DNA of 28,549 nucleotides from Vicinamibacteria bacterium. Lineage in GTDB: Bacteria; Acidobacteriota; Vicinamibacteria; Fen-336; JAGNNV01. The stretch lies in the NCBI GenBank assembly GCA_016650185.1, contig JAENWE010000134.1, positions 1-28,549 of the forward strand, given 5' to 3'. A program made the translations under genes and the position numbers. The notes below the pieces were generated by a model. That model saw only the letters and a list, made by a program, of their open reading frames with translations. It had not been told where the DNA came from and searched no databases. Positions 1 to 8,346 of this stretch are shown here, piece by piece (positions within the stretch are counted from its first letter, which is position 1; each line of letters starts with the position of its first letter).

Positions 1-223
1 AGGTGATGTCATCTCCACCCAGAAACACGGAACCGGAGCGAGGCTTCGTCAACCCCACGACCATATAGAACGTCGTGGTCTTGCCCGCGCCGTTCGGACC
101 CAACAGTCCCACCACCTCTCCGGTGGAGATCTGAATGTCCACGTCTTTCACCACCACCCGGGCGCCGTACGCCTTCGTGAGGCCCTCGCCGCGAAGCATG
201 ATCTGAGGCTCTTGACCACTCAC
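1..223 (-). CDS. lptB: LPS export ABC transporter ATPase LptB (N-terminal part, cut by window edge)
   Basis: LptB is the cytoplasmic ATPase that powers extraction of lipopolysaccharide from the inner membrane by LptFG and passes it to the LptC-A-D bridge. About 74 residues are visible. They include the Walker A motif GPNGAGKTTTFYM near residues 36-48 and the segment GLTKPRSGSVFLGGDDI that follows it, both characteristic of LptB. The likely start is the GTG at 223-221, which shares one base with the TAG stop of the upstream lptC-like gene and so suggests translational coupling. An in-frame ATG at 199-197 is the alternative and would give the start MLRGEGLTKAYG. The gene is truncated by the window edge, not by mutation. 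The neighbouring LptC/LptA-like gene makes the LptB assignment much firmer than the ABC motif alone. Confidence 0.9.
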   Translation of the reverse strand, partial: MSGQEPQIMLRGEGLTKAYGARVVVKDVDIQISTGEVVGLLGPNGAGKTTTFYMVVGLTKPRSGSVFLGGDDIT

Positions 224-2295
224 TATTGCTTGATCTTTCTTTGCAGCACGGTTTCGGTGCGCCCTTCTTCTCCCACGACTTCGACCTGATCCCCGGACGT
301 GTAAAACGTGACGGACCGTCCCTGTACCCGACGCCCCTGATCTTCAAGTTTGACTGGCGCGCCCGCCATTTCCACTCGCCCGTCCTTGGGCGTGTACAGC
401 AAATGTGTTCCCTCGGCGGTTCGATCTTTCGCCTTGAGATTCACCAGTCCGCCCTTGGCCTCCAGACTTCGAACCGCAAATGCGCCCGGGGGCCCGAGCC
501 CCACCAGGATCTCCGGCGCCTTGGTTTCGAAATCCTGCTGGCGTACTGAGGCCGAGCCGCTGAAAGCAAAACTGCGGTCCTGGGGGGTGTAGGTCATTTT
601 CTCGGACCGGGCCGCGAGCCCCGCCCCCAAGGCGCCGCCGCCGACCAGAACCTCCACATCCGTATCGGCAGTGATCCTCGGACCCTGCGGCGTGTCCACG
701 GTCTCAATAGTGAGCGCACGCAGTTCGTCGTCGCCCGCCCGGAAGACCACGCGGTCGAGATATTGAGTCCGTTTCAAGGGCGCGTCGTAGAGAACCTGCC
801 GGCTCGTGGCCAGGAGGTCGGAGCCGGCGGCGCCGAAGGGCGCCCCGGGGAGGCCGCCTTTTTGGGTATGCCGAACTCCGCCCCAGGCTCTGAAAGAGCC
901 GGTCAGGGTGTCGATGTCGAGAGTGGAGGAAACGAGCGACACATTGGCAAGACTGTCGTCGAACGTCACCCCCCCGGAAACGACCATCCGGCCGGTCTTC
1001 TCCGAGAATTCGGCCTTGCTTCCTTTGCCCTTCTGATTCTTCCGCTCGAAGACGACATTCTCCACGAACGAAATAGTTTCGGCCTCCCCGGTCGCGGGGT
1101 CAAGGCTCGCGGAGAAGTCGGTCGACGATATGGTTCGCAAATCGCCCGCGCGCGGGTTCAAGGGCACGAAGCGCACGCTGGTCCCGCTATTGCCGAGATA
1201 CTCCTTGAGCTTGCCCTCCGGACCGAACTTGAAGATGAGCGCATCGGCCCGGATCTCACGACGCTCGCGCAGATCCTTGGGTCCAGGATCCACAATCATG
1301 ACCGCCTCCGGCCCCGCCGCAGCCTCTTCGATGGCCCGACCTGCTCCAAACGCGATCTCCAGACGCCGTCCGCGGATCGTCTTCCGACCGGAGGCTCGCG
1401 GGAAGGCGAAGCCCAGGGTCGCCGTATCGCCTTCGGCCACCATTTCGAAGCCATCTCGAAACACCGCCCGGTAAATCACGTGGTCCGGGCCAAAGACGAG
1501 TTCCAGTGAACCGGACCGGGTTCGGTTCGTCCCCTGCTTGATCTTGACGTCGCCCTCAAGGAACAGGGTATTGGCTTCGCGGGAAAGGCAGGCCGCTTTC
1601 GCCTCGATGTCGGCCGGGGCATCGTCTGGATCGCGAAGCCGGATCTTGACGTCCTGGAAGAACGTGATGGAGTCGCTCCACCCCTCGTACAACATCCCAA
1701 GCGCCTCTCCGGAGATGTCCTTCCGTCTCCAGATGACTTTGCGTTCACTCTGAGCGAGGCCGTCACGACCGTCGTAAAAGAGTTCGTCCGTTTCGAGGAC
1801 AAGCCCGTCATCCGTGGTCATTTTGACGTGGCCCTGGAACAGGGCAGACGGACGGCTGGCCACGTGCTGGGCGTGATCGGCCACGATCTCGACGGTGGCG
1901 GGCCTCCCCTGGGACATAAAGGGGATGCGGGCCTTCACCGTATCGAGAAACCGGCGCTCGGACTCCCGGCCCGAGGAGCCTGCGGCCTCCAGTTCAACCC
2001 CCTTCTTGCCGGATGCGCTGAAGGACTCGAAAACCAGTTTCTCGAGCTTGTCGGCTCGGGGGTCGGTCGGGGCATAGGCCGATTTCACGCTCGGATCGGC
2101 GACGCCCGGGAGGGCAGAAGCCGAAGGAGATGCCTGGCCGCCGCTGGACGCTGAGCCCGATCGCGGCTTTCGAAGAGACTGGAAGAGGGCGACAAATACG
2201 CCCACCAGGACCGCCAGAGCAAGCGTTCTCAGGACCCAGGTGGGATTGGAACGGAGCGCGCTCGCCCGACGCTTTTCCTGGAATGACTCTTGCAT
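223..2295 (-). CDS. LptC/LptA-like periplasmic LPS transport protein, long multi-OstA-repeat form
   Basis: The 690-residue protein has a basic N-terminus and one membrane anchor (about residues 21-39, LALAVLVGVFVALF). A long beta-rich periplasmic region follows. It repeats OstA/LptA-type strands, for example FQGHVKMTTDDGLVLET, FLEGDVKIKQ, FVENVVF and VVSGGVTFDD. The family forms the beta-jellyroll bridge that carries lipopolysaccharide across the periplasm. Typical LptC and LptA are each about 180-200 residues, so this protein is about three times as long and probably combines an LptC-like anchored domain with several LptA-like segments. The next gene downstream is lptB, overlapping by one base. 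A good promoter lies just upstream, with -10 TATAAC ending 8 bases before the ATG. No separate lptA is seen here. The family is secure; the exact split into LptC and LptA domains is inference. Confidence 0.8.
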   Translation of the reverse strand: MQESFQEKRRASALRSNPTWVLRTLALAVLVGVFVALFQSLRKPRSGSASSGGQASPSASALPGVADPSVKSAYAPTDPRADKLEKLVFESFSASGKKGVELEAAGSSGRESERRFLDTVKARIPFMSQGRPATVEIVADHAQHVASRPSALFQGHVKMTTDDGLVLETDELFYDGRDGLAQSERKVIWRRKDISGEALGMLYEGWSDSITFFQDVKIRLRDPDDAPADIEAKAACLSREANTLFLEGDVKIKQGTNRTRSGSLELVFGPDHVIYRAVFRDGFEMVAEGDTATLGFAFPRASGRKTIRGRRLEIAFGAGRAIEEAAAGPEAVMIVDPGPKDLRERREIRADALIFKFGPEGKLKEYLGNSGTSVRFVPLNPRAGDLRTISSTDFSASLDPATGEAETISFVENVVFERKNQKGKGSKAEFSEKTGRMVVSGGVTFDDSLANVSLVSSTLDIDTLTGSFRAWGGVRHTQKGGLPGAPFGAAGSDLLATSRQVLYDAPLKRTQYLDRVVFRAGDDELRALTIETVDTPQGPRITADTDVEVLVGGGALGAGLAARSEKMTYTPQDRSFAFSGSASVRQQDFETKAPEILVGLGPPGAFAVRSLEAKGGLVNLKAKDRTAEGTHLLYTPKDGRVEMAGAPVKLEDQGRRVQGRSVTFYTSGDQVEVVGEEGRTETVLQRKIKQ

Positions 2296-2303
2296 TCGGC
2301 TCG

Positions 2304-2333
2304 GTTATAGACCGATCACTCGTTCCAGGGCAA
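2304..2333 (-). promoter_or_regulatory. Predicted sigma70-type promoter of the lptC/A-lptB unit
   Basis: Read on the minus strand, TTGCCC (2333-2328) and TATAAC (2309-2304) are separated by 18 bases. The -10 hexamer ends 8 bases before the ATG at 2295, so transcription would begin at or within a few bases of the start codon and the mRNA would be leaderless or nearly so. The same -35 hexamer, TTGCCC, occurs in the predicted promoter near 19900. Confidence 0.5.
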
Positions 2334-2519
2334 GTTTTCTCAAACTGGGCCGACGGACCCGATTCCGCCCATCCCTCGGATAGGGTGTTACGGGTCCCAA
2401 GCAACGGACCGTCATCGTCAATAGGCCGTCTCTCTCCCGAGCGCCGAGCCGGAGCTCGCGCTGTTGTGGCCCTTGGCATGAGTCAACCAACAACCATCAA
2501 GTCACCAGGGAGAGAGAAT

Positions 2520-2816
2520 ATGCGCATCGAGTTTATTGACCGGGACAACGGCCCCAAGAACCTCATTGGCGAGGCCGAGATCTATTTCGACATCGAGGAC
2601 GGCCTTCTCGCCGGGTTGAAGCTTGTCGGCTTCAGCCTTTGGCGGAACGAGGCGGGCGACCCCGGCGTCACCGTCCCGGGCCGGTCGTGGGGCGACCCGG
2701 GAGAAAGAAAGTTCTTCGATCTTCTTCGCGCCGGAGATGGGGGCCCAGACGCGCTTCGCAAACTCAAGACGGCGATCTGCGACCAGCATAGGTTGAGGGG
2801 CCAAAACGCCGCCTAG
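2520..2816 (+). CDS. Conserved-looking small protein of unknown function (98 aa)
   Basis: I do not recognise this protein with confidence. It is 98 residues, soluble and without a signal peptide or membrane segment. It starts MRIEFIDRDNGP and has a central hydrophobic run GLKLVGFSLWRN followed by GVTVPGR. Strand-then-PGR patterns of this kind recall the SpoVG fold (LVGFRI...PSR), but that is only a weak resemblance. Codon use is strongly GC-rich at third positions, which supports real coding. The purine-rich GGGAGAGAGA just upstream is a plausible ribosome binding site for the ATG at 2520. The reading frame is open further upstream to 2130, but that part overlaps the lptC-like gene on the other strand and was rejected. 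A hairpin 8 bases after the stop suggests a monocistronic unit, divergent from the lpt genes. Confidence 0.7.
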   Translation: MRIEFIDRDNGPKNLIGEAEIYFDIEDGLLAGLKLVGFSLWRNEAGDPGVTVPGRSWGDPGERKFFDLLRAGDGGPDALRKLKTAICDQHRLRGQNAA

Positions 2817-2823
2817 AACCAAC

Positions 2824-2841
2824 CGGCGTCTCAAGACGCCG
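2824..2841 (+). terminator. Hairpin after the 98-aa gene
   Basis: A perfect 7-bp stem, CGGCGTC/GACGCCG, has a TCAA tetraloop and begins 8 bases after the TAG stop of the small gene. No U-tract follows, so it is either an atypical terminator or a 3' stabilising hairpin. The rest of the 2817-2952 gap holds only a loose inverted repeat (GGAGGTT near 2860, AACCTCC near 2897). Confidence 0.45.
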
Positions 2842-2952
2842 ATGCGAAAACGTCGATCCGGAGGTTTGGGGGTCCGCCCATCCGTGCGTCCCTCGAACCT
2901 CCGTCTCGTCGTCTTCCTGCAAGCGCCCACTGCGTGACACAATCTCAAACCG

Positions 2953-4893
2953 ATGATGTCTCTCTGCCTGCTGACGCTCGCTCTTTCCCTCCAAACCGCT
3001 CCGGCGCCCAAGGATCAGTCCACCGCGTACGGCCTTTTCCTCGACGCTCTCTCCCTCCGCGACGCCGGCCGATCCGAGGACGCGCTCAAGGCGCTGCAGA
3101 GGACGCTCAAGGCTGACCCGCAGGCCGCCGACGCCTACGCCGAGATCGCTCGGATACACGCGGACGAGGGCCATTTCGACCAGGCCGTCATCGGGGTCAA
3201 CCAGGCCCTGAAGATCGCCCCCATGCGCGCGGACCTTCGAAGCCTCGCCGGCCAGGTTCATCAGTTCTACGGCCAGTCGGGGGGCGGCGAGAGTGAATTG
3301 CGCCTGGCCGCCAAAGAATATGAGGCGGCGGCGACTCTCGATCCGGGTGACCCTAACCCCCTCCGCGATCTCACCAGGCTCTATTCCGTCCTGCGAGACG
3401 CAAAGATGGCTCTCGAGACCTGGAAACGCCTTTCCATGGTCGACCCGCGTAACGTCGACGCGTTCGTCCAGGTGGCTTCATTGTCTCTGGCCGCAGGCGA
3501 CACCAAGAGCGCCATTGCCGCCCTGGAGACCGCGGTGGCGGCAGACCCAGGGAACGCCCGCGTTCTGCTTCTTCTGGGCGATGTCAAGCGCCAGAATGGG
3601 GCGCCGGACGAGGCGCTCAAGCATTACGAAGCGGCAGCCAAGCTCGACGAAAAAGACCTGATCACCAGGCTCAAGATCGGTGAAATACTGATTGGAACGA
3701 ACCGAGGCGCGGACGCCCTGGTCGTGGCCGAGGAGATGCTCAAGCAGGACACGAGCAACCGATTCGCACTCGATCTCAAAGCCCGGGCGTTGAAGGAACT
3801 GCGCCGCCTGGACGAGGCTCTCCACATTGCCGAAGGGCTCTCCGCCTCCGACCCCAAAGACCTCAAGGCCGGCTTCCTGGTGGTGACGCTTCTTGAACAG
3901 AAGGGCTCGCTCGAAGCGGCCGACGAGAAGCTTGCCGGGCTGCTGCGCCGCAACACGTCAGGCGAGGATGCGGAAGGGATCGCCACCAACAATCGCGTGT
4001 TCTGGGCTCACACCGGCATGGTCCGGCAGAGATTGGGCCGGTTCAAGGAAGCAGCCGACGCTTTCGGCGAGGCCGAAAGGGCGAGCAAGGAGCCGGACAC
4101 CTCTCTCCTCACCTATCGCCTCGACGCCCTCCTCTCCGCCAAAGAATTTGCCCTGGCCCTCGAGGAGGCCCGAGCAGCCCGGCTCAATGCCGTCTTCAAG
4201 GACGAAACCAACGTTCAGTTCCTCGAGGCCTACGCGCTTCGAGGCCTGGGAAACGAGAAGGCGGCGGCCGACATCGTGGACGCGTTGATGGCGGCCTCGA
4301 AGGATGAGGCGAACGACACCCTCGCCGCGGCCGATTTTTTTCAACGCGGGAAGAACCTCGATCGAGCTCGGACCCTCTTCGCCTCGGTGGCCGAGAAAGA
4401 CCCGAAGAACCTCCGCGCGTTGTTCAGTCTGGGGGCCGTGCTTGAACGACAGAAGAAGTACGACGAAGCCGAGAGGGCTTTTCGGAAGGCCCTCGCCATC
4501 TCGCCGGATTCGGCCATCACTCTCAACTATCTGGGGTACATGAACGCGGACCGGAACGTCAGAGTGCCCGAGGCGCTCTCGCTCATCGAAAAGGCGCTCC
4601 TCGACGACCCGGATAACGGCTCGTATCTGGACAGCCTGGCTTGGGCCTTGCACCGTCTGGGCAGGAACGCCGAGGCCGAGACGGCGATACGCAGAGCGAT
4701 CGCGTCCCAGGAGAAGAACGCGGTGGTCATCGCCCACCTGGGCTTCATCCTGGCCGAGACGGGCGATCGCGCGGAGGCGCTCAAGTATCTTCGCCTTGCT
4801 CTTGACGGAGAAGATGAGGACGCGGAGCTCGATCGGGCCGGGGTCGAGGAGAAGATTCAGGCCCTCTCGCGAGCCGCCCAGAAAAAACCTTGA
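2953..4893 (+). CDS. Exported tetratricopeptide-repeat protein
   Basis: The 646-residue protein has a short hydrophobic N-terminus (MMSLCLLTLALSLQ, likely signal peptide) and then consists almost entirely of tandem TPR helices. Repeats are visible from about residue 25 to the end, such as GRSEDALKALQRTLKADPQ, KKYDEAERAFRKALAISPD and GRNAEAETAIRRAIASQ. TPR proteins are protein-protein scaffolds, and no catalytic domain is seen. The gene directly precedes a LolB-like lipoprotein gene and overlaps it by 4 bases. In Pseudomonas and many Betaproteobacteria a large TPR protein also sits upstream of lolB-ispE, so the neighbourhood is an old one. The function is unknown; a periplasmic or envelope-assembly role is likely. 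The start is at tandem ATGs (2953 or 2956) without a clear Shine-Dalgarno site. Confidence 0.8.
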   Translation: MMSLCLLTLALSLQTAPAPKDQSTAYGLFLDALSLRDAGRSEDALKALQRTLKADPQAADAYAEIARIHADEGHFDQAVIGVNQALKIAPMRADLRSLAGQVHQFYGQSGGGESELRLAAKEYEAAATLDPGDPNPLRDLTRLYSVLRDAKMALETWKRLSMVDPRNVDAFVQVASLSLAAGDTKSAIAALETAVAADPGNARVLLLLGDVKRQNGAPDEALKHYEAAAKLDEKDLITRLKIGEILIGTNRGADALVVAEEMLKQDTSNRFALDLKARALKELRRLDEALHIAEGLSASDPKDLKAGFLVVTLLEQKGSLEAADEKLAGLLRRNTSGEDAEGIATNNRVFWAHTGMVRQRLGRFKEAADAFGEAERASKEPDTSLLTYRLDALLSAKEFALALEEARAARLNAVFKDETNVQFLEAYALRGLGNEKAAADIVDALMAASKDEANDTLAAADFFQRGKNLDRARTLFASVAEKDPKNLRALFSLGAVLERQKKYDEAERAFRKALAISPDSAITLNYLGYMNADRNVRVPEALSLIEKALLDDPDNGSYLDSLAWALHRLGRNAEAETAIRRAIASQEKNAVVIAHLGFILAETGDRAEALKYLRLALDGEDEDAELDRAGVEEKIQALSRAAQKKP

Positions 4894-5510
4894 GCCCCGG
4901 TTCGGCCCTGCGGGTGCGGGGGATGCATGCCGCTCTCGTCCTGCTCGGATACTCCCTTGCCGCCTGCGCGGCCAGAGGCCACATCGCCACTGCGGACGAA
5001 GTGGCTCGTTTGAAGCAGGCGAGCGGTCTTTCCGCCTCGGGCCGGCTCACCTTGACCGGACCGCAGGGAAGGTTCTCGACCCGTGTGGTCTTCGGGGTGG
5101 CCCGACCCGATTCCCTGCGGATCGAAATTCCCTCCGGAACCGGTCTTCGATTTCTCCTCGTGGCCACCCGAGGAAAGCTGCGGGCGGATCTTCCCCAGGA
5201 CGACGCGATGTTCGCGGGGCCGGGCACGGCCGACGTCATGAAGAGACTTTTCGGAGTCGATGTGGAGCCGAAGGATCTGGTGGGAGCGCTTCTGGGCTCG
5301 CCTCCCGAGTCCTTGCCCGTCTCTTGGCGGTTCGAGGGCGCACGGCCCACGCAGGTGACCCTCCAAGGGTCGGACGGAGCAAGACTCTCCTTGACCTTCG
5401 ACGATCCGGAAATCGAGCCTCCGTCCGATCGGGCCTTTTCCTTCGGCCCGCCTCGTTCCCGTTCCTGGACCCTGTCGGAAATGTCCGATCGGCTGGGACT
5501 GGTGCGATGA
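4890..5510 (+). CDS. LolB-like outer-membrane lipoprotein
   Basis: Up to 206 residues. The N-terminal segment MHAALVLLGYSLAACAARG has a lipobox (LAAC), so the mature protein is probably a lipoprotein. The rest is beta-rich, with SASGRLTLTGPQGRFSTRVVFGVARPDSLRIEI. This looks like the first strands of the LolA/LolB fold, which carries lipoproteins to the outer membrane. Sequence similarity alone is weak; the position immediately before ispE, as in proteobacterial lolB-ispE-prs, is the main support. A DUF4292-type relative is the alternative. The furthest upstream start is TTG at 4890, overlapping the previous stop by four bases. GTG 4914 or ATG 4923 would give a more normal signal peptide. The 3' end overlaps ispE by four bases (ATGA). 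Confidence 0.65.
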   Translation: MSPGSALRVRGMHAALVLLGYSLAACAARGHIATADEVARLKQASGLSASGRLTLTGPQGRFSTRVVFGVARPDSLRIEIPSGTGLRFLLVATRGKLRADLPQDDAMFAGPGTADVMKRLFGVDVEPKDLVGALLGSPPESLPVSWRFEGARPTQVTLQGSDGARLSLTFDDPEIEPPSDRAFSFGPPRSRSWTLSEMSDRLGLVR

Positions 5511-6466
5511 AACGCCGGCGATTTCGGTCTTTCGCGAAAATCAATCTCGGGCTCGAGGTGGTCGGAAGGCTGGGAAACGGGTATCACGAGCTCAAGACGC
5601 TCTTTGCCTCGGTGAGCCTTCATGACGTTATTGAGATCGCCGAAGCCGGGACCGGCGTGACGGTTCGATCCACCCATCCGGAGGTGCCGACCGACCCGAC
5701 AAACCTCGCCGGCCGCGCCGCCGTCATCATGCAGGGGCTCGCGAAGCGGAAAACCGGACTGACCATCACAATTCACAAGCGCATCGCGGTCGGGGGGGGG
5801 CTGGGAGGGGGCAGCAGCAACGCGGCGACCGTGCTCCGCGCCCTGGACCTGATGTGGAACCTGGGCCTCGGGCCAAAGGGCCTGATGCACTCGGCCCGGT
5901 CGCTGGGGGCGGACGTTCCCTACTTCCTGTTCGGCGGCCCCGCGCTGGGGCTGGGGCGAGGCGACGACATTCATCCTCTCGACCTGAAGCTTCGCGAGCG
6001 AGTTTTGCTGGTTCAAGGAGCCGGCGGGGTGGCAACCGCCGCGGTCTTTCGGCGATTCGCCGCTCTGGGCGGGCCCTCCAAAGGGGCCTCGCGGATCGAT
6101 GCCTTCCTGCGCCCGGTCGGGATTGGCTCCAGCGGCCCGGGACGTGCGCTCAAAACGCTGAGAAACGACTTGGAGCCCGCCGCTCTCGCTCTAAGCCCGA
6201 ATATCGCAACCACGGCCCGAATGGTGCGGCAGGTCGGGCGCGCCACCTCCGCTACTCAGTCGGCCATGTCCGGGAGCGGATCGTCGTTTTTCCTGCTCTT
6301 CGGCGATCCAAAGGCCGAAAGGGCGGCCGCCGCCTCGCTTCGCGCAAGCGGGTTTGAGATCGTTACGTGCCGATTTCTATCAAGGAGATCGTACCGCGAT
6401 CGGTTCGAGATCGAAGGCTCGGCCAGGCGCCCCGGTTCACCAAGGGGTCCGAACTTCGGCTTCTGA
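5507..6466 (+). CDS. ispE: 4-diphosphocytidyl-2-C-methyl-D-erythritol kinase
   Basis: IspE phosphorylates CDP-methylerythritol in the non-mevalonate (MEP) route to isoprenoid precursors in the cytoplasm. The 319-residue protein shows the family hallmarks. The N-terminal motif FAKINLGLEVVGRLGNGYHE contains the catalytic-region Lys11. The GHMP-kinase ATP-binding glycine loop GGGLGGGSSNAA spans about residues 96-107, and the C-terminal GSGSSFFLLF completes the fold. The ATG at 5507 overlaps the previous gene's TGA, so the two are probably translated together. A run of nine G residues (5792-5800) encodes part of the glycine loop; the frame is intact. The C-terminus has a basic tail (SARRPGSPRGPNFGF) beyond the usual fold. 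Downstream come tRNA-Gln and prs, the same order as in many proteobacteria. Confidence 0.96.
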   Translation: MKRRRFRSFAKINLGLEVVGRLGNGYHELKTLFASVSLHDVIEIAEAGTGVTVRSTHPEVPTDPTNLAGRAAVIMQGLAKRKTGLTITIHKRIAVGGGLGGGSSNAATVLRALDLMWNLGLGPKGLMHSARSLGADVPYFLFGGPALGLGRGDDIHPLDLKLRERVLLVQGAGGVATAAVFRRFAALGGPSKGASRIDAFLRPVGIGSSGPGRALKTLRNDLEPAALALSPNIATTARMVRQVGRATSATQSAMSGSGSSFFLLFGDPKAERAAAASLRASGFEIVTCRFLSRRSYRDRFEIEGSARRPGSPRGPNFGF

Positions 6467-6506
6467 GGAACTTCTTCGTTAAGCTTCGGTTCTCTTGCCT
6501 CGACAC

Positions 6507-6581
6507 TGGGGCGTCGCCAAGCGGTAAGGCTCGGGACTTTGAATCCCGCATCCGAAGGTTCGAATCCTTCCGCCCCAGCCA
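6507..6581 (+). tRNA. tRNA-Gln (anticodon UUG), CCA encoded
   Basis: The acceptor strands TGGGGCG and CGCCCCA pair perfectly, followed by discriminator G and an encoded CCA (6579-6581). The anticodon stem CGGGA/TCCCG encloses the loop CTTTGAA, with anticodon TTG at 6539-6541. The T-arm is GAAGG-TTCGAAT-CCTTC. The acceptor begins U1-A72, as expected for tRNA-Gln. It lies between ispE and prs, a placement shared with many proteobacterial genomes. Confidence 0.97.
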
Positions 6582-6643
6582 AGAGTGCGAGCCCCCTTAG
6601 CGTTCCCCCTCTTTGAAGAAGGATAGTCAAAAGACCTCTCGCC

Positions 6644-7591
6644 ATGGTTCGACCTCCGCACGACATCAAGATCTTCACGGGAAACGCCAATCGGTCTCTG
6701 GGTGATTCCGTTTCGCGTTACCTGAACGTTCCCCTCGGAAGGGTCCACCTTTCCCGTTTCCTCGACGGAGAGGTCTGGTTTCAGATCGAGGAAAACGTGC
6801 GTGGGAAGGATGTCTTCGTCCTCCAATCGACCTCCACCCCCGTGAATGAGCATTTGATGGAGCTGCTCATCATGATCGACGCCTTCCGCCGGGCGAGCGC
6901 CGCTCGCATCACCGCGGTGATCCCTTACTACGGATACGCCCGCCAGGATCGCAAGGATCGCCCGCGCGTGCCCATCTCGGCGAAGCTCGTGGCCAACCTG
7001 ATCTCCACCGCCGGTTGCCACCGCGTCCTCACCATGGACCTTCACGCCTCCCAGATCCAGGGGTTTTTCGACGTGCCCGTCGACCATCTGTTCGCCGCCC
7101 CCGTCATCATCGATCACGTGGCCCAGATGGGTCTCCAGGATCTCTGCGTGGTGTCGCCCGACGCCGGAGGTGTGGAACGCGCGCGCGCCTATGCCAAGCG
7201 GCTGAACGCCACCCTCGCCATCGTGGACAAGCGCCGGGAAACCGCAAATGTGGCCGAGGTGCACAACGTGATCGGCGACGTCTCGAACAAGACGGTCCTG
7301 ATCGTGGACGATATGGTGGACACCGCGGGGACGCTGTGCAAGGTGGCGGAAGCCCTGGCCGAGGCCGGGGCTGGACGGATCCTCGCCTCTGCCTCGCACG
7401 CCGTCCTTTCCGGCAACGCCGTCCGCAACATCAACGCGAGCCGGATCTCCCAGTTGATCGTCACTGACTCCATCGAGGAGAGGCCGGAACGAAAATCAGA
7501 TAAGATTGTCGTTCTGCCCATCGGAGAGCTGATGGGCAAGGCCATCCAGAATATTCACGAAGAGGCGTCGGTTACGAGCCTGTTCATTTGA
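6644..7591 (+). CDS. prs: Ribose-phosphate pyrophosphokinase (PRPP synthetase)
   Basis: Prs makes 5-phosphoribosyl 1-pyrophosphate from ribose 5-phosphate and ATP, feeding purine, pyrimidine, histidine and NAD synthesis. The 315 residues match the normal bacterial class I length. Visible signatures are SRFLDGEVWFQIEENVRGKD near the N-terminus, PYYGYARQDRKDRPR (about 94-108), the catalytic-loop region MDLHASQIQGFFD (about 131-143) and the PRPP-binding loop VLIVDDMVDTAGTL (about 218-231). The ATG at 6644 starts the conserved N-terminus; only a distant GAAGGA precedes it. It follows tRNA-Gln by 62 bases and precedes rplY by 47 bases. Confidence 0.97.
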   Translation: MVRPPHDIKIFTGNANRSLGDSVSRYLNVPLGRVHLSRFLDGEVWFQIEENVRGKDVFVLQSTSTPVNEHLMELLIMIDAFRRASAARITAVIPYYGYARQDRKDRPRVPISAKLVANLISTAGCHRVLTMDLHASQIQGFFDVPVDHLFAAPVIIDHVAQMGLQDLCVVSPDAGGVERARAYAKRLNATLAIVDKRRETANVAEVHNVIGDVSNKTVLIVDDMVDTAGTLCKVAEALAEAGAGRILASASHAVLSGNAVRNINASRISQLIVTDSIEERPERKSDKIVVLPIGELMGKAIQNIHEEASVTSLFI

Positions 7592-7638
7592 TGCGGGCTC
7601 GTCAGACGCGTCCCCTAGAGATTTGAAGACCAGAAGCC

Positions 7639-8340
7639 ATGTCAGACATCGTTGTTTCCGCTGAAGCCCGCGACCAGCGCGGCAAGAATGAAGCCCGCCG
7701 TCTCCGCGCCCGGGGCCGTATCCCGGCCATCGTGTACGCGCCCCAGAAAGAGAATCTGGCGGTGAGCGTCTCCCCCCGCGAACTGGCCGCGGTGTTCAAG
7801 ACCGGAGCGGCCGAAAGCACTCTGGTCGACCTCGAACTCGACGGGAAGAAGCGCAAGGTCATCCTCAAGGCCTATCAGGTCCACCCGGTTCGCGCCGAGT
7901 TCCTGCACGCGGACTTCTACGAGGTAGCCCTCGACAAGCCCCTCACGGTCAAGGTCCACATCGAGCTTCACGGCGTGCCGGTGGGGGTCAAGACGTTCGG
8001 TGGACTGCTCGAATTCATCACCCGCGAACTCACGGTCTCCTGCCTGCCCCTCGACATTCCGAAGAAATTCGAGGTCGACATCACGCCCCTCGAAATCGGG
8101 GGCACCGTGCGGGCCGGATCGATTCCCATGCCGCCCAACGTGAAGCTGATGACCGACGACGACCACCTCGTGGCCCAGGTCGTGGCCAAGCACGCCGAAG
8201 AAGTGGTGGAGGCGGCGCCTGAGGTCGCCGTCGCGGCCGAGCCTGAAGTCGCGAAGAGGGGCAAGGCTCCGGCCGAGGGCGATGCCGCGAAGGCCGCTCC
8301 TGCCGTCGCAGGAAAGGACGTCAAGAAAGACAAGAAATAG
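7639..8340 (+). CDS. rplY: 50S ribosomal protein L25/general stress protein Ctc (bL25)
   Basis: bL25 binds 5S rRNA in the large ribosomal subunit. This is the long CTC form, 233 residues. The N-terminal L25 domain (about 1-92) starts MSDIVVSAEARDQRGKNEAR and contains RLRARGRIPAIVYAP, the typical rRNA-binding segment. The C-terminal TL5-like beta domain (about 93-185) includes PVGVKTFGGLLEFITREL and DIPKKFEVDITPLEIG. A low-complexity Ala/Glu/Lys tail of roughly 45 residues follows (EAAPEVAVAAEPEVAKRGK...) and ends in a lysine-rich KKDKK. The next gene, pth, starts 6 bases after the stop, and the rplY-pth pair is widely conserved. Confidence 0.95.
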   Translation: MSDIVVSAEARDQRGKNEARRLRARGRIPAIVYAPQKENLAVSVSPRELAAVFKTGAAESTLVDLELDGKKRKVILKAYQVHPVRAEFLHADFYEVALDKPLTVKVHIELHGVPVGVKTFGGLLEFITRELTVSCLPLDIPKKFEVDITPLEIGGTVRAGSIPMPPNVKLMTDDDHLVAQVVAKHAEEVVEAAPEVAVAAEPEVAKRGKAPAEGDAAKAAPAVAGKDVKKDKK

Positions 8341-8346
8341 CGTTCT

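Noticed and set aside
763..1509. 248-codon plus-strand frame inside the lptC-like gene
   Set aside because: It is an antisense shadow; the minus-strand OstA-type repeats explain the region.
2130..2519. Upstream extension of the 98-residue gene
   Set aside because: It overlaps the lptC-like N-terminus and its promoter on the other strand; codon pattern and ribosome site support the ATG at 2520.
4781..6016. Long minus-strand open frame (411 codons) opposite the LolB-like and ispE genes
   Set aside because: It is an antisense shadow of conserved genes, low in hydrophobic structure and without any recognisable motif.
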